Positions 36,677-45,910 of a stretch of DNA of 64,000 nt are shown here, one piece after another. The notes beneath the pieces are model-generated. The model was not told where the DNA came from. It did no database searches and saw only the letters and a list, made by a program, of their open reading frames with translations. The first letter of the stretch is position 1; each line of letters begins with the position of its first letter. Source of the stretch: Saccharopolyspora spinosa NRRL 18395 (lineage in GTDB: Bacteria; Actinomycetota; Actinomycetes; Mycobacteriales; Pseudonocardiaceae); assembly GCF_000194155.1 (NCBI RefSeq), contig NZ_GL877878.1:3317557-3381556 (forward strand), read 5' to 3'. Made by a program: the position numbers and the translations under genes.

Positions 36677-37990
36677 ATGATGGAGCCCGAAACCATCGCA
36701 GTCGCCTCTCGTCCTGATCCCACAGCGATCTACCGGCGTGTCGCGCTGCACCTCATGCCGTTCCTGATGCTGTGCTACATCGCGGCATACCTCGATCGCA
36801 TCAATGTCGGGTTCGCCAAACTCAACATGCAAGACGACCTGGGCTTGTCCAACGCCGCTTACGGCCTCGGTGCGGGCCTGTTCTTCATCGGTTACCTCGT
36901 CTTCGAGGTGCCGAGCAACCTCGTGATGATGCGCATCGGCGCCCGACGCACGATCGCACGCATCATGATTCTCTGGGCCATCATCTCCGCGGCGTTCGCC
37001 TTCGTGGGCGCGCCGTGGCAGTTCTACGTCTTGCGGTTCCTGCTCGGCGCCGCCGAGGCCGGGTTCTACCCGGGCGTCATCCTCTACCTGAGCTACTGGT
37101 TCCCATCGGTGCGCCGGGCCAAGATGGTGGCACTCTTCGTGGGAGCCGTACCCCTGGCGGGAATGATCGGCGCCCCGCTGTCCGGCGGAATCATCCAGGC
37201 GATGCACGGCCTCATGGGCCTGCAGGGCTGGCGGTGGATGTTCCTGATCGAGGCTGTCCCCTCGCTGGTGCTCGGATTGCTCGCCCTGAAACTGGTCGCC
37301 GACTCGCCGGCGTCGGCAAGGTGGCTTGGTCCGGGCGAACGGCGCCAGATCGAGACCGACCTCGCTGCCGAGCGCGAAGCGACGGCGCACGATGCCTCAA
37401 CCACCTCGCTGCGCGCCACGCTGGCCAACCCGCGGGTTTGGCTCATGACCGCCATCTGCTTCTGCTCAGCGATCTGCTCGTACGGCGTCTCCTTCTGGCT
37501 GCCTACTCTCGTGCAACAGCTCAGCTTCGGGAACACATTTACCGTCGGCCTGCTCACCACCGTGCCCTTCGCCGCGGCCTTCGTGTTCATGTTCCTCATC
37601 GGGAGGAGTTCGGACCGGCATCGAGAACGTCGCTGGCACCTGGTCGTTCCGTTCGCGCTGGTCTGCGCCGGCCTCACCACAAGCGTCGTTCTGCACGGCA
37701 CACAATGGGCGGCGTTCGCAGCCCTGACCGTTGCGGCCATCGGGGCGTACAGCACAACGGCGATGCTCTTCTCAATCCCGGGCCTGTTCCTGGGCGGAGT
37801 GGGGATGGCGGCCGGCGTCGCGCTGATCAACTCCCTAGGCGGCTTGGGAGGTTTCACAAGTCCCTACATCGTCGGCCTCGTCGCGGACGCTACCGGCACC
37901 ACCGACAACGGCGTCTACTTCATCGCGGCAGCTGCGGTCGTCGGGGCTGTCCTGACCTTGGCGCTTCCGCGACGCCTCGTGAACCGATGA
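36677..37990 (+). CDS. MFS transporter, anion:cation symporter (ACS) type
   Basis: A 12-helix MFS permease of 437 residues in the inner membrane. The family pattern is clear: LMPFLMLCYIAAYLDRINVGFAKL in helix 1, VFEVPSNLVMMRIGARR, LRFLLGAAEAGFYPGVILYLSYWFP, and a charged central loop (about 220-245). The ACS family takes up organic anions such as carboxylates, sugar acids and pantothenate-like compounds with protons. As the intact transporter of this cassette it probably imports the carboxylated substrate. Confidence 0.9.
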   Translation: MMEPETIAVASRPDPTAIYRRVALHLMPFLMLCYIAAYLDRINVGFAKLNMQDDLGLSNAAYGLGAGLFFIGYLVFEVPSNLVMMRIGARRTIARIMILWAIISAAFAFVGAPWQFYVLRFLLGAAEAGFYPGVILYLSYWFPSVRRAKMVALFVGAVPLAGMIGAPLSGGIIQAMHGLMGLQGWRWMFLIEAVPSLVLGLLALKLVADSPASARWLGPGERRQIETDLAAEREATAHDASTTSLRATLANPRVWLMTAICFCSAICSYGVSFWLPTLVQQLSFGNTFTVGLLTTVPFAAAFVFMFLIGRSSDRHRERRWHLVVPFALVCAGLTTSVVLHGTQWAAFAALTVAAIGAYSTTAMLFSIPGLFLGGVGMAAGVALINSLGGLGGFTSPYIVGLVADATGTTDNGVYFIAAAAVVGAVLTLALPRRLVNR

Positions 37991-38066
37991 ACCTGGACAT
38001 GCCGTGGAGGCATGTCCTACGGTTTGCTACCCGCGAATCGCGAGAGCGGAAAGCCAGGAACCGCCG

Positions 38067-38948
38067 TTGCTCAACCTGAACAGTCTCGAGACCTTCTACT
38101 GGGTGGCCAAACTCAACAGCTTCCACAAGGCGGCGTCGAAGGTCCATGCCACGCAGCCCGCCGTTTCCCACCGCATCGCCGCCCTCGAGAAGGACCTCGG
38201 CGTGACACTTTTCGAGCGGACCACACGTTCTGTGCAGCTGACACCGCGCGGACGAGCACTTCTCGAGTACGCCGAGCGATTCCTACGACTGCACGCCGAA
38301 ATGCTCACAACCGTCACAGGATCGGATTCGCTGGTTGGCACTGTTCGGCTGGGCGTGGCCGAAACGATCGTCCACACCTGGCTTACAGATTTCCTCGAGT
38401 CCGCCCACCACCGCTATCCCGACTTGGTAATCGACATCTCCGTCGACATCACACCAGCAATGCGGCACGCCGTCGCCGATGGCGTGCTCGACATGGCCTT
38501 CCTACTCGCCTCACCACAGCAATCCGATGCACTTATCGAGAAGGAACTGTGCCGTTACAACCTCAACTTCGTCGCCTCGCCAGACCTGCGCATCGGCCCT
38601 GGCCCTCTCACCGCAGAGGCGTTATCACGTCATCCGGTTATAACACTCCCGAAAGGCACGTACCCGTACACCCTCCTGCGCGACTGGCTCGCCGTCCCGG
38701 ACAATCATCCACCCCGAATATTTGCAACCTGGTCGATGTCCACGATCATCAAGATGGCAGTCGACTGCATCGGCATCGCCGTCATACCAACAGCAGCCGT
38801 GGAACAAGAAATCGAACAGGGCATCTTGGAGATCAAGGAGGCCGAAATCGAACTGCAGGACTTCGTCTTCGCAGTCACTTACGCCGACGGAGCGGACCTT
38901 CGCATCCACGACGCGCTCACCCGGCTGGCCAAGCAGGTAGCTCGCTAA
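38067..38948 (+). CDS. LysR family transcriptional regulator
   Basis: A 293-residue LysR regulator with the N-terminal winged helix (LNSLETFYWVAKLNSFHKAA, VHATQPAVSHRIAALEKDLG) and the C-terminal periplasmic-binding-like effector domain. I start at TTG 38067 because AGGAA precedes it and the LysR domain begins at once; an in-frame ATG at 38004 would add 21 unrelated residues. It closes the plus arm and may act on the AT-rich dyad at 33965. Confidence 0.9.
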   Translation: MLNLNSLETFYWVAKLNSFHKAASKVHATQPAVSHRIAALEKDLGVTLFERTTRSVQLTPRGRALLEYAERFLRLHAEMLTTVTGSDSLVGTVRLGVAETIVHTWLTDFLESAHHRYPDLVIDISVDITPAMRHAVADGVLDMAFLLASPQQSDALIEKELCRYNLNFVASPDLRIGPGPLTAEALSRHPVITLPKGTYPYTLLRDWLAVPDNHPPRIFATWSMSTIIKMAVDCIGIAVIPTAAVEQEIEQGILEIKEAEIELQDFVFAVTYADGADLRIHDALTRLAKQVAR

Positions 38949-38954
38949 TCATTG

Positions 38955-39240
38955 GTGTTGCCGACCCGGATCTCCGCGCGCAGCACGTGTCAGCACGGCG
39001 CTCGCCGGGGCCCTCTGAGGCCGTCATCGCGCTGGCCTCAGAAACCGTCGTTTGGGGACACCGCCTCTCTCGGCAACTGCGCCGCACGCTTGGTGACAGC
39101 CAGTTCTGTTTCCAGCGATACGCCGGCGAGCGGCGACCAGGTCGAGTACCTCGCGGCGAACCCCCGGCAGGTATCTCCGGGGCATACGGCGGAACCTCCA
39201 CATGAGTTCGAGCGCGTCTGTGAACGTGTCAGCCCGACGT
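38955..39240 (-). pseudogene. Degenerate IclR-like remnant
   Basis: On the minus strand, translated pieces with stops between them follow the order of the intact IclR regulator at 33,076: a strand resembling LAGVSLETELAVTKRAAQ, then PREAVSP, and HVLRAEIRVG. The last piece is nearly the same as HVLRAEIGIG of the intact protein. At least two stop codons interrupt it. It looks like a decayed duplicate or relative of that regulator left at the cassette edge. The resemblance is limited, so I hold it loosely. Confidence 0.4.
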
Positions 39241-39346
39241 GGTCTTGCAGGCTCGGCCGAGGGCCCCCCTGCCGCGATGAGTTCCGGCCGGGTCGCGAGT
39301 CTGTTCTGGTGACCGTCGTAGGGCACGAGACACCACGGAGGACTCC

Positions 39347-40129
39347 ATGACGACCACGCCGGACGACCCGACCACCGCGCTGCCAGGCCGCCCGCCCGTC
39401 GTTGACCTGGCCACCTGGCAGACCGCCCGTGACGAGCTTCTGGTCCGCGAGAAGGCCCACACCCGCGAGGGCGACGCCCTCGCCGCGGCCCGCCGCCGGC
39501 TGCCGATGGTGGAACTCGACGGGACGGTCGAGGTCGTCGGACCCGACGGCCCTGTCCCGTTCCTGGACCTGTTCCAGGGCCGCGACGAGCTCGTGGTCTA
39601 CAAGCACATGTGGTACGACGGCGCGCCGCACCAGGGGCAGTGCGAGGGCTGCACGACCACGGCCTGGCACCTGAAGGACGCCGTCTACCTCAACGCTCGC
39701 GGCGTCTCGTTCGCCATCCTGACCACTGGCCGGTGGGACGAGGTGGCCTCCTACGTCGAGTTCATGGGCTACACCCAGCCCTGGTACTCGGTGCGCGACG
39801 TGGACGCGCCGGTCGGCGGCAGCATGGGTTACATCACCTGCTTCCTGCGCGACGGCGAGCGCGCGTTCCTCACCTACTCCACGACGGGCCGTGGGAACGA
39901 GCCGGTCAACGGATCCCTCGGCCTACTCGACATGACGCCCTACGGCCGCGACGAGGCGTGGGAGGACAACCCCGAGGACTGGCCCGAAGGGCACCACTCG
40001 TGCTGGTTCTGGCGCTCGGACGCGGACGGGAACGCCACCTGGGGCCCGACCAGCCGCCCCGTGCCGCAGTGGATCCGCCCCGGCGCGACCCCCGTGGAGA
40101 CCCTCGGCCGGCACGGCCACCACCACTGA
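39347..40129 (+). CDS. DUF899 family thioredoxin-like protein
   Basis: The 260-residue protein matches the DUF899 family, predicted to have a thioredoxin-like fold: WQTARDELLVREKAHTREGDALAAARRRLPMVE, then the strand VVYKHMWYDGAPHQGQCEGCT with a CxxC pair, and the C-terminal DDWPEGHHSCWFWRSD and a His-rich end. Function is unknown. Base composition is even more GC-rich than the cassette before it. It stands alone between pseudogene fragments. Confidence 0.88.
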   Translation: MTTTPDDPTTALPGRPPVVDLATWQTARDELLVREKAHTREGDALAAARRRLPMVELDGTVEVVGPDGPVPFLDLFQGRDELVVYKHMWYDGAPHQGQCEGCTTTAWHLKDAVYLNARGVSFAILTTGRWDEVASYVEFMGYTQPWYSVRDVDAPVGGSMGYITCFLRDGERAFLTYSTTGRGNEPVNGSLGLLDMTPYGRDEAWEDNPEDWPEGHHSCWFWRSDADGNATWGPTSRPVPQWIRPGATPVETLGRHGHHH

Positions 40130-40190
40130 CCTGTGCTCCGAGAACGTGCAGGCGCTCGACCGCTGCGGCCCCCAAGGCCCCGAAGCCCTG

Positions 40191-40389
40191 CGCGGATGCC
40201 GAGGCCGTCACGACGATCAGCACCGGCGCCATCATCGGCGCAGCCACCGACGTCCTCGCCCGGCCAGGCCCGTCCGTGCTCGCGCTGCTGGGCGCCAGCG
40301 GCCAAGCTCCAGACCAGATACGGGCCGTGCATGCGGTCCGGCCACTGACCGCGCTGGCGGTGTTCGACCTCGACCGCGCCCGCCGGTGA
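40191..40389 (+). pseudogene. Ornithine cyclodeaminase/mu-crystallin remnant
   Basis: A 60-residue frame reads AEAVTTISTGAIIGAATDVLARP, VLALLGASGQAPDQIRAVHAVRPL, VFDLDRAR. This matches the start of the NAD-binding domain of ornithine cyclodeaminase family proteins (RTGAxSGVAT, GAGxQA, VRPLxxVxVxxR). Both the N-terminal substrate domain and the rest of the Rossmann fold are missing, so it is a fragment. Confidence 0.7.
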
Positions 40390-40498
40390 CCGGCCGGACC
40401 GTGTTCAAGACGGTGGGATCGGCGCTGATACCTTACACATCAGGTTTTAAACAGGACTAGGCTGTGCGGCGAAGGTTTGACATTACGAGAGGGTTCGC

Positions 40499-41191
40499 AT
40501 GTCCGATCCTGCCGCGGCGACCACACCGTCCACGGGGCTTCGACGCCAGAGTCTGCGCGACGACGCGGCCGATGTGATCCGCGCGCAGATCGTGTCCGGA
40601 GAGCTCCAGCCAGGAACGCTCTACGCGATCGGCCAGATCGCCGAGCAGCTGCAGGTTTCGATCACACCCGTCCGCGAGGCGCTGCTCGACCTGACCAAGG
40701 AAGGGCTGATCGAAATGGTGCGCAATCGCGGCTTTCGCGTCCGCGTGCTCACCGATGCCGACCTGGACCAGATTCTGCAGATCCGGCTCATGCTGGAAGT
40801 CGGCGCCGTCCGCGAGATCACCGCGCACGGCCTAGTCGGCGATTTCGCGGCCCTGCGTGACCTCGCCGATCGCACTCAGAAAGCCGTTCTCGCCGACGAC
40901 TTGATCGGCTACCTCGGCATCGACCGACAGCTCCATCTGGCCCTGCTGGCGCACCTCGGCAACCCTCGGCTGGTGGATTTCGTCGGCCAACTCCGCGACC
41001 AGACACGGCTCTACGGTCTCGACCGTTTGGCCAGCACACAGGTACTGCTGACATCCATCCGGGAACACGACGAGCTCCTCGACGCCGTCGAAGCGGGCCG
41101 GACCGAAGACGCGATCGAAGTCATGAGGCGACACCTCGAGCACGCGCGCGGGCTCTGGGCAGGCCGGACGGAGTCCAAGTCCGACGGCTGA
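40499..41191 (+). CDS. GntR family regulator (FCD/FadR subfamily)
   Basis: The 230-residue protein has an N-terminal GntR winged helix (LRDDAADVIRAQIVSGELQPG, QLQVSITPVREALLDLTKEGLIE) and an all-helical FCD ligand domain (RLMLEVGAVREI, DRQLHLALL, HDELLDAVEAG). It is flanked on both sides by gene fragments, so its target operon may have been lost. It could also act on one of the transporters further away. Confidence 0.9.
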   Translation: MSDPAAATTPSTGLRRQSLRDDAADVIRAQIVSGELQPGTLYAIGQIAEQLQVSITPVREALLDLTKEGLIEMVRNRGFRVRVLTDADLDQILQIRLMLEVGAVREITAHGLVGDFAALRDLADRTQKAVLADDLIGYLGIDRQLHLALLAHLGNPRLVDFVGQLRDQTRLYGLDRLASTQVLLTSIREHDELLDAVEAGRTEDAIEVMRRHLEHARGLWAGRTESKSDG

Positions 41192-41255
41192 AACAACGCC
41201 GTCACACCTCGGCACGGTTCGTATGCAGGGAAAGATCAACCCGCCGCGGGCCCTG

Positions 41256-41667
41256 GACTGCCAGCACGACGACGCCCACGAGCAGCCACCCGAGCGCCTG
41301 AACCCGCTGCCGGTCGACGAGGCGGGGCATCCCCCGCGTGACCTACTCCCACCCCGAGGTCTCCTCAGTCGGCCGCACCGGGGCCGCCGCCAAGGAGCAG
41401 TACGGCGAGGTGCAGATCTTCACCTACGACCTAACCGGAAACGACAAGAACCAGATCGTCAAGACCGCCGGTGCGGTCGAGCTCGTGCGCGCCGCCGACG
41501 GCCCGCTCGTCGGACTGCACGTGGGCGGCGACCGCGTCGGCGAACTCGTCGGCGAAGCCCAGCTCATCTATAATCGAAGGCCAATCTCGTGCACGCCAAC
41601 CCGGACCGAAGCCCTCGGCGAGGCCCACCTCGCCCTGGCCAGCAAACCGCCGCACGTGCACGGCTGA
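41256..41667 (+). pseudogene. Dihydrolipoyl dehydrogenase C-terminal remnant
   Basis: The frames read RLNPLPVD, then after a frameshift VTYSHPEVSSVGRTGAAAKEQYGE, IFTYDLTGND, VGLHVGGDRVGELVGEAQLIYN, and EALGEAHLALASKP. This is the dimerisation domain of lipoamide dehydrogenase. The segment around the catalytic His-Glu pair (HAHPT) is disrupted by a small deletion, with HANP visible in another frame. The FAD and NAD domains are absent. Clearly a broken gene. Confidence 0.8.
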
Positions 41668-41736
41668 CCAGCCCGCATACCACCTGCGTGCTTGCGGCCG
41701 GTTTCTCACGAGCCGCCGAGCTAGCCTGGAACTGCT

Positions 41737-44061
41737 ATGACCGACGTGTCCACGCCGCCCGTGCAGGGAAAATGGCCGACCGAGCTCACCAGCTTCGTCG
41801 GCCGGCGCAAAGAGCTGAGCCAGGTCAGGCGGGCACTGTCCTCCTCCCGGCTGGTCAGCCTGACCGGCGTGGGCGGCGTGGGCAAGACCAGGCTGGCCTC
41901 GCGCGCCGCCTGGAACATGCGGCGCGCCTTCCCCGACGGTGTGTGGCTGGTCGAACTCGCGGGTCTGGAAGACGAGGGGCTCGTACCACAAGCGATCGTG
42001 TCCGCACTGGGCATCCACGATCAGTCCACCCGCTGGACCGCCGAGACAGTGGCCAAGAGTGTCGCGGACCGGCGTCTGCTGCTAGTGCTCGACAACTGCG
42101 AACATGTGCTTGAAACCTGCGCGCTCACCGTGGCGGCCCTGCTCGAACGGTGTCCTGAACTGCGGATCCTGGTCACCAGCCGCCAGGCGCTCGGCATCGC
42201 CGGGGAGTACATCCTGCCGGTCTCCGCCCTGCAATGCCCGGATCCCAACAGCCATGTTAAGCCCAGTGCGTTGGCCGGTTACGAAGCTATCGCGCTGTTT
42301 TCGGATCGTGCGAAAGCGGTCCTGCCGGACTTCGTCCTCGACGACCACAACGGACATGCCGCCTCCGGCATCTGCCGACGACTGGACGGCATTCCGCTGG
42401 CCATCGAACTGGCGGCGGTCAACCTGAGAGTGCTGTCCCCCGATCAAATCCTGCGACGGCTGGACAACCGGTTCAGCCTGCTCACCTCCGGCAACAGGGC
42501 CGCGCTGCCGCGACATCAGACGCTGCGCGCCCTGATCGAATGGAGTTGCGATCTGTGCTCCAGCAACGAGAAGGAGCTGTGGGCACGTACCTCTGTCTTC
42601 GCCGACAGCTTCGATCTCGACGGTGCCGAGGCGGTCTGCGCGGACGAAAACCTAACCCAAGCCGACATTCTAGACACGCTGACAGGACTGGTGGACAAGT
42701 CGATCCTCATCCGCGATGACCGTGGCGGCCCGGCCCGGTTCCGGCTGCTGGAGACCATCCGGCAGTACGGCCGCGACATGCTGCGACGTTCCGGCCAGGA
42801 GACGCGGGTCCGCCAACGGCACCGGGACTGGTGCCTGAAACTGTCCGAGCAGATGCAGCAGCACTGGTTCGGCCCGGATCAAGCCCGTTGGTTTGCACGC
42901 CTGCGAACCGAACACGCCAACATTCGCACCGCACTCGAATTCTGCCTGAACGAGCCGACAGGTACCGTCGCCGGAACGCGCATCGCCGACGCCCTCCGCG
43001 ACTACTGGCGCGTCAGCGGACTCACCAGTGAAGGCCGCCGCTGGTGCGACCGAATCCTTCAGCATGGCACCGAGAAAGACGGCGACCGGCTGCGTTTGCT
43101 CATTAGTGCCAGCTACCTCGCCCTTCTGCAAAGCGATGTTCCCGCAGCGTCGACTCTCATCAGCGAGGCCCGCACGCTCGCTGCCGATCACGACGGGGAC
43201 ACAGCCGCACCGCTCCAGATTACCGACGCCCTCAACACGGCACTGCAAGGCGACTTCTCAACTGCGGTTGAGCTCTGTGAAGAAATGATCCCCCGGCTGC
43301 GGTTTTCCGGGGACCTGCCCTGGTTTTCCACCGGGCTGGTCCTCCTTGGCGTCTGCGCCTCGCTGCACGGCGACTCCGAACGCGTCACCGCCGCGCACGA
43401 GGAACTTCTCGCGCTCTCACGCGAATACGGCGAAAGCTGGCGCTGCTCCTACGCCCTCTGGGGCCTCGGCGTCGACGCCTGGCGGCAAGGCCAGCCGCAA
43501 CGAGCCGCCACCCTGGCCCGCGAAAGCCTCGACCTCCTGCAGGGATTCAACGACCAACACTGCAACGGACTGTGCGCCGAATTGCTCGCATGGGTCGCCA
43601 CAAGCGAAAACCGCCACGCCGACGCCGCCCAAATGTTCGGCACCGCCGAAACCATTCGCCGCGAAGCCGGCGCACCACTGCTGACCTTCTTCAGCAATTA
43701 CCACGACGAATGCGAACAACGGACCCGCCACGCTCTCGGCGACGACCAGTACCGCCTTTGCTACGCCAAAGGCGCGGACGTCAGCCTCGAACAAGCCATC
43801 GCCTACGCCCGCGGCAAACCGCCACGCACCGAGGCCGCTCCCCGGAAAGAGCCGCACACACGCCTTAGCCGACGCGAGCGGGAAATCGCCGAACTCGTGC
43901 GCCAAGGCATGAGCAACAAGCAAATCGCCAGCAACCTGGTCATCTCCCAGCGCACCGCCGAAGCCCACGTCGAGAACATTCTCGTCAAACTCGGCTTCAC
44001 CTCACGCTCCCAAATCGCGGTCTGGGCCATCGAGGACGACAACACCCCGCACGCCAGCTAG
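41737..44061 (+). CDS. STAND-type ATPase regulator with C-terminal LuxR HTH
   Basis: A 774-residue regulator. The N-terminal NB-ARC-like ATPase starts at about 19 (FVGRRKEL), with the P-loop GVGGVGKT (44-51), LLLVLDNCEHVLE (Walker B), LVTSRQALG and the PLAIELAA motif. A TPR-like helical middle (about 400-690) follows, then the LuxR-type HTH (LSRREREIAELVRQGMSNKQIA, QRTAEAHVENIL). Such proteins often act as signal-gated activators of secondary metabolism or transport. No obvious target operon is adjacent; the next gene downstream is convergent. Confidence 0.92.
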   Translation: MTDVSTPPVQGKWPTELTSFVGRRKELSQVRRALSSSRLVSLTGVGGVGKTRLASRAAWNMRRAFPDGVWLVELAGLEDEGLVPQAIVSALGIHDQSTRWTAETVAKSVADRRLLLVLDNCEHVLETCALTVAALLERCPELRILVTSRQALGIAGEYILPVSALQCPDPNSHVKPSALAGYEAIALFSDRAKAVLPDFVLDDHNGHAASGICRRLDGIPLAIELAAVNLRVLSPDQILRRLDNRFSLLTSGNRAALPRHQTLRALIEWSCDLCSSNEKELWARTSVFADSFDLDGAEAVCADENLTQADILDTLTGLVDKSILIRDDRGGPARFRLLETIRQYGRDMLRRSGQETRVRQRHRDWCLKLSEQMQQHWFGPDQARWFARLRTEHANIRTALEFCLNEPTGTVAGTRIADALRDYWRVSGLTSEGRRWCDRILQHGTEKDGDRLRLLISASYLALLQSDVPAASTLISEARTLAADHDGDTAAPLQITDALNTALQGDFSTAVELCEEMIPRLRFSGDLPWFSTGLVLLGVCASLHGDSERVTAAHEELLALSREYGESWRCSYALWGLGVDAWRQGQPQRAATLARESLDLLQGFNDQHCNGLCAELLAWVATSENRHADAAQMFGTAETIRREAGAPLLTFFSNYHDECEQRTRHALGDDQYRLCYAKGADVSLEQAIAYARGKPPRTEAAPRKEPHTRLSRREREIAELVRQGMSNKQIASNLVISQRTAEAHVENILVKLGFTSRSQIAVWAIEDDNTPHAS

Positions 44062-44452
44062 AAACAACCGTCGTTGCGGTTCCCCCCACCGCGTCCACAA
44101 GAGACGGTTACCGCCGGTAGCTGCCCTTGCGGCCGCAGCCCACCACACGGGGAACGCCGATCCCGTCCTGATTCTGCGCGACGGCGCCTGGCTGCGCATC
44201 AGCGGCCCGCACATCGAGTCCGTGAGCACACCGCCGCGGACGTGTCCTCGCTCAACGAGTTACCGATCCGGTTTTACGCACCGCACCGCTGACGCAGGTG
44301 GGCAGACGCGAATCCGTCCGCCCCGGCGCTCTTCAGCTGGCCGCGGTCCAGCCTGGACCGCAACCCACCGGCGTGGCCCGCTGTCCAAACAGGTCAGCAG
44401 CACGTAAGTGGGTCGCGTTGAGGCCCAGGCAGTTTCACCGTCAGGCATTACG
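44062..44452. other. Intergenic stretch with a possible unrecognised gene scrap
   Basis: There is no intact gene here. Around 44,150-44,292 two neighbouring forward frames read VLILRDGAWLRISGPHIESV and AADVSSLNELPIRFYAPHR, which look like parts of one frameshifted coding segment. I do not recognise the family. No clear terminator is seen between the convergent genes on either side. Confidence 0.35.
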
Positions 44453-45796
44453 TCAGTCAAATTCCAGACTGGACTTGCGAGCTGGAGTGTCGACGCTGGG
44501 GCCTTCATGACCCTGACGCAGCAGCATGGCCAGTACCGCTCCGACAACGAGCAGCACGGCAACGGCCCACAGTCCCGAGGCGGGGTTGCCGGTGGCGTTC
44601 TCCATGAGCCCCATGAGATAGGGGCCGACGAACCCCCCGAGGATGCCGCAGGAGTTGACGAACGCGAGACCACCTGCGAGGGCGGCGCCGGTGAGCCGGG
44701 AGGCGGGGAAGGTGAAGATGGTGGAGTTGACGCACCAGAAGACAAATCCGGAGATGCACATGCCAACGAGCCCGAGCACGGGACCGGCCACGAGGCCGAG
44801 CACGAAACCGAACGCCATGACGATCAGCGCCGTGGCGATGAGCAGACGAGCCCGGGAGGCGGTAGTGGCCAGTCGCGGAAGCAGCAGTGCCCCGACACCG
44901 GAGGCGAGCCAGGGAAGCATAGTGAGGAGCCCGGTCTGAATCGGGGTCAGCGAGTTGGCGCTGCCGATGATGCTGGGCAGGAAGTAGGCGACGGCGTAGA
45001 TCGCCACTTGGTGGCAGAAGTAGACCGCGATCACCATGAGGATCTGCACGTCCCGTAGGACCTGCGCAACGGGATGACGGCCGGTCCTCTCCTGCGCGAC
45101 GTCGGCTTCGGCGTCCAGCCGAGCCTGCAGGTCACGTACTTCCTCCTTGGTGACCCACGACGCGCTCTGCGGAGAGTCCGGCAGCACCCGGAGCACGATG
45201 AACGCGAGCACCACGGCGGGGACGCCCTCGACGATGAACAGCCACTGCCAGCCATGCAACCCACCGAGCCCATCGAGGCTCAGCAGCAACCCGGCGACCG
45301 GCGAACCGACGATATTGGCGATCGAGGCTCCCAGCAGGAAGTACCCGTTGGCCTTGGCTCGCTCCTCACGCGTGAACCAGTACGTGAAGTACAAGATGAC
45401 GCCGGGGAACAGACCCGCCTCCGCAGCACCGAGTAGCAACCGGATCACGTAGAAGGAGATCTCGCCCTGTACCAAGGCCATCGCGCTGGACAGGAGGCCC
45501 CATGTGATCATGATCCGCGCGATCCACCACTTGGCACCGACCTTGCGCATCAGCAGGTTGCTCGGCACCTCGAGCAGGGCATAGCTCAAGAAGAACAGAC
45601 CTGCGCCCAGCCCGTACGCGGCAGCTGAGATTCCGAGATCTACCTCGAGTCGATCCTTCGCGAACCCGATGTTCGTCCGATCCAGGAAGCTGATCACGTA
45701 TACCACGCACAAAAGTGGCACGATTCTGCGAAAGATGCGCTTCGACAGATCGCAACGCTGCTGGTTGGTCCGTCCGATGGTGGCCAACTCTGTCAC
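44453..45796 (-). CDS. MFS transporter, ACS type
   Basis: A 447-residue 12-helix permease of the same broad ACS group as the one at 36,677, but clearly a different member: VVYVISFLDRTNIGFAKDRLEVDLG, EVPSNLLMRKVGAKWW, LLLGAAEAGLFPGVILYFTYWF, and a long charged central loop (about 225-250). It is transcribed away from the nitrilase gene, with a 24-bp palindrome between them. It probably imports the organic acid or nitrile-derived substrate of that operon. Confidence 0.92.
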   Translation of the reverse strand: MTELATIGRTNQQRCDLSKRIFRRIVPLLCVVYVISFLDRTNIGFAKDRLEVDLGISAAAYGLGAGLFFLSYALLEVPSNLLMRKVGAKWWIARIMITWGLLSSAMALVQGEISFYVIRLLLGAAEAGLFPGVILYFTYWFTREERAKANGYFLLGASIANIVGSPVAGLLLSLDGLGGLHGWQWLFIVEGVPAVVLAFIVLRVLPDSPQSASWVTKEEVRDLQARLDAEADVAQERTGRHPVAQVLRDVQILMVIAVYFCHQVAIYAVAYFLPSIIGSANSLTPIQTGLLTMLPWLASGVGALLLPRLATTASRARLLIATALIVMAFGFVLGLVAGPVLGLVGMCISGFVFWCVNSTIFTFPASRLTGAALAGGLAFVNSCGILGGFVGPYLMGLMENATGNPASGLWAVAVLLVVGAVLAMLLRQGHEGPSVDTPARKSSLEFD

Positions 45797-45871
45797 ACCC
45801 TTTCTCTCGGCTCGTCAGCTGCAGATCCGGTCGCGCGACCATCGCGCCGGGCTCAACGAGTCTGCGGACTG

Positions 45872-45895
45872 TGACATGCTGCATGCAACACGTCA
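45872..45895. promoter_or_regulatory. 24-bp palindromic operator between divergent transporter and amidohydrolase genes
   Basis: The site runs from TGACATGC through the centre TGCATGCA to CACGTCA. Ten of twelve base pairs are symmetric. The core ACATGCTGCATGC (45874-45886) is repeated exactly at 45902-45914, 28 bases on. This is a strong candidate operator for a dimeric GntR-type regulator, such as the one encoded at 48,865. Confidence 0.6.
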
Positions 45896-45910
45896 AGCTT
45901 TACATGCTGC

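Noticed and set aside
38990-39346. Possible coding gene between the LysR and DUF899 genes
   Set aside because: Forward frames show no conserved pattern; only a broken IclR-like trace is seen on the minus strand.
40440-40470. Imperfect inverted repeat around TTTTAAA upstream of the GntR at 40499
   Set aside because: Symmetry beyond the 6-base AT core is poor, so it cannot be supported as an operator.
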